Source of the DNA: Pirellulales bacterium
GTDB taxonomy: Bacteria > Planctomycetota > Planctomycetia > Pirellulales > Thermoguttaceae
DNA: 40,463 bases
Assembly: GCA_013360685.1 (NCBI GenBank)
Contig: JABWBD010000016.1
Location: 1 to 40,463 of the forward strand
Direction of reading: 5' to 3'
Notes under the pieces: generated by a model
What the model was told of the DNA's origin: nothing
The model's input: the letters and a program-made list of their open reading frames with translations, nothing else
Databases searched by the model: none
Program-made: the position numbers and the translations under genes
Shown: piece after piece, positions 40,372 through 40,463 of the stretch
How the letters are laid out: every line of letters begins with the position of its first letter
How positions within the stretch are numbered: position 1 is the first letter of the stretch

Positions 40372-40463
40372 TGTCTGTCTGGAAAAGGCTGATTTTTCCG
40401 GATTTCCCGGCGCGAAGGGGGACGCGATGCCTGCGAAGATTATATCGCGACGGCTGTCGGACA
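40372..40463 (+). mobile_element. Probable left end of an insertion element, cut by window edge
   Basis: Directly behind the truncated TPR gene, sequence beginning TGTCTGTCTGGAAAAGGC leads to a very good ribosome site (AAGGGGGACGCG) and an ATG at 40427, followed by 12 codons (MPAKIISRRLSD) that run off the window. The small size of the leader and its position suggest the end of an insertion sequence with a transposase start. The family and the inverted repeat cannot be confirmed because the right end lies outside the window. Confidence 0.45.

Overview
The window looks like a chromosomal segment from a GC-rich planctomycete, probably of the Pirellula type; that lineage call is an inference. 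It rests on very large secreted beta-rich proteins of unknown function, a sulfatase, two Gfo/Idh/MocA oxidoreductases (one with a Tat signal), a TIGR03790-type protein, a GT81 glucosyl-3-phosphoglycerate synthase, and intergenic regions carrying many palindromic repeats. No rRNA, tRNA or CRISPR array was seen. All calls come from reading the sequence and from family knowledge; no database search was run.

Layout. 1-2861 (minus): an ABC ATPase, an ABC-2 permease and a secreted protein cut by the window edge, as one operon. 2862-5138: an ECF-type sigma factor with a terminator, flanked by two gene-poor stretches with hairpin repeats. 5139-7397 (minus): glucuronate isomerase UxaC and an unknown gene. 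7398-7778: an intrinsically strong minus-strand terminator with no annotated gene feeding it, which points to a small RNA, and the promoter of an inositol-monophosphatase-family gene (7779-8573). 8850-18931 (plus): two coupled giant genes encoding three similar modules of about 1100 residues. 19064-20863 (plus): an oxidoreductase and an IolB/KduI-like cupin behind a near-consensus promoter, convergent with an RfaE1-like PfkB kinase. 21918-22527: repeats and a broken gene. 22528-25068: a TIGR03790-family protein and a convergent NIF3-like protein.

25726-30400 (plus) is the most coherent metabolic unit: an M20-peptidase-like protein that has lost several catalytic and metal-binding residues, GpgS, a GT-B glycosyltransferase and a HAD hydrolase. 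The first three overlap each other. This suggests synthesis of glucosylglycerate or a further glycosylated derivative as a compatible solute. 30411-36133 (minus) is a probable operon of a large secreted glycosidase-like protein, an OPT transporter and a sulfatase, suited to breakdown of a sulfated or uronic-acid-containing glycan.

36424-40463 (plus) begins with a Tat-exported oxidoreductase and then changes character: a VapB-like antitoxin remnant, a frameshifted VapC, a zinc-ribbon/CFI-box protein and a TPR protein that stops in mid-repeat where a probable insertion element begins. Some stretches here have visibly lower GC (about half of the bases) than the rest, so this end looks like a variable island.
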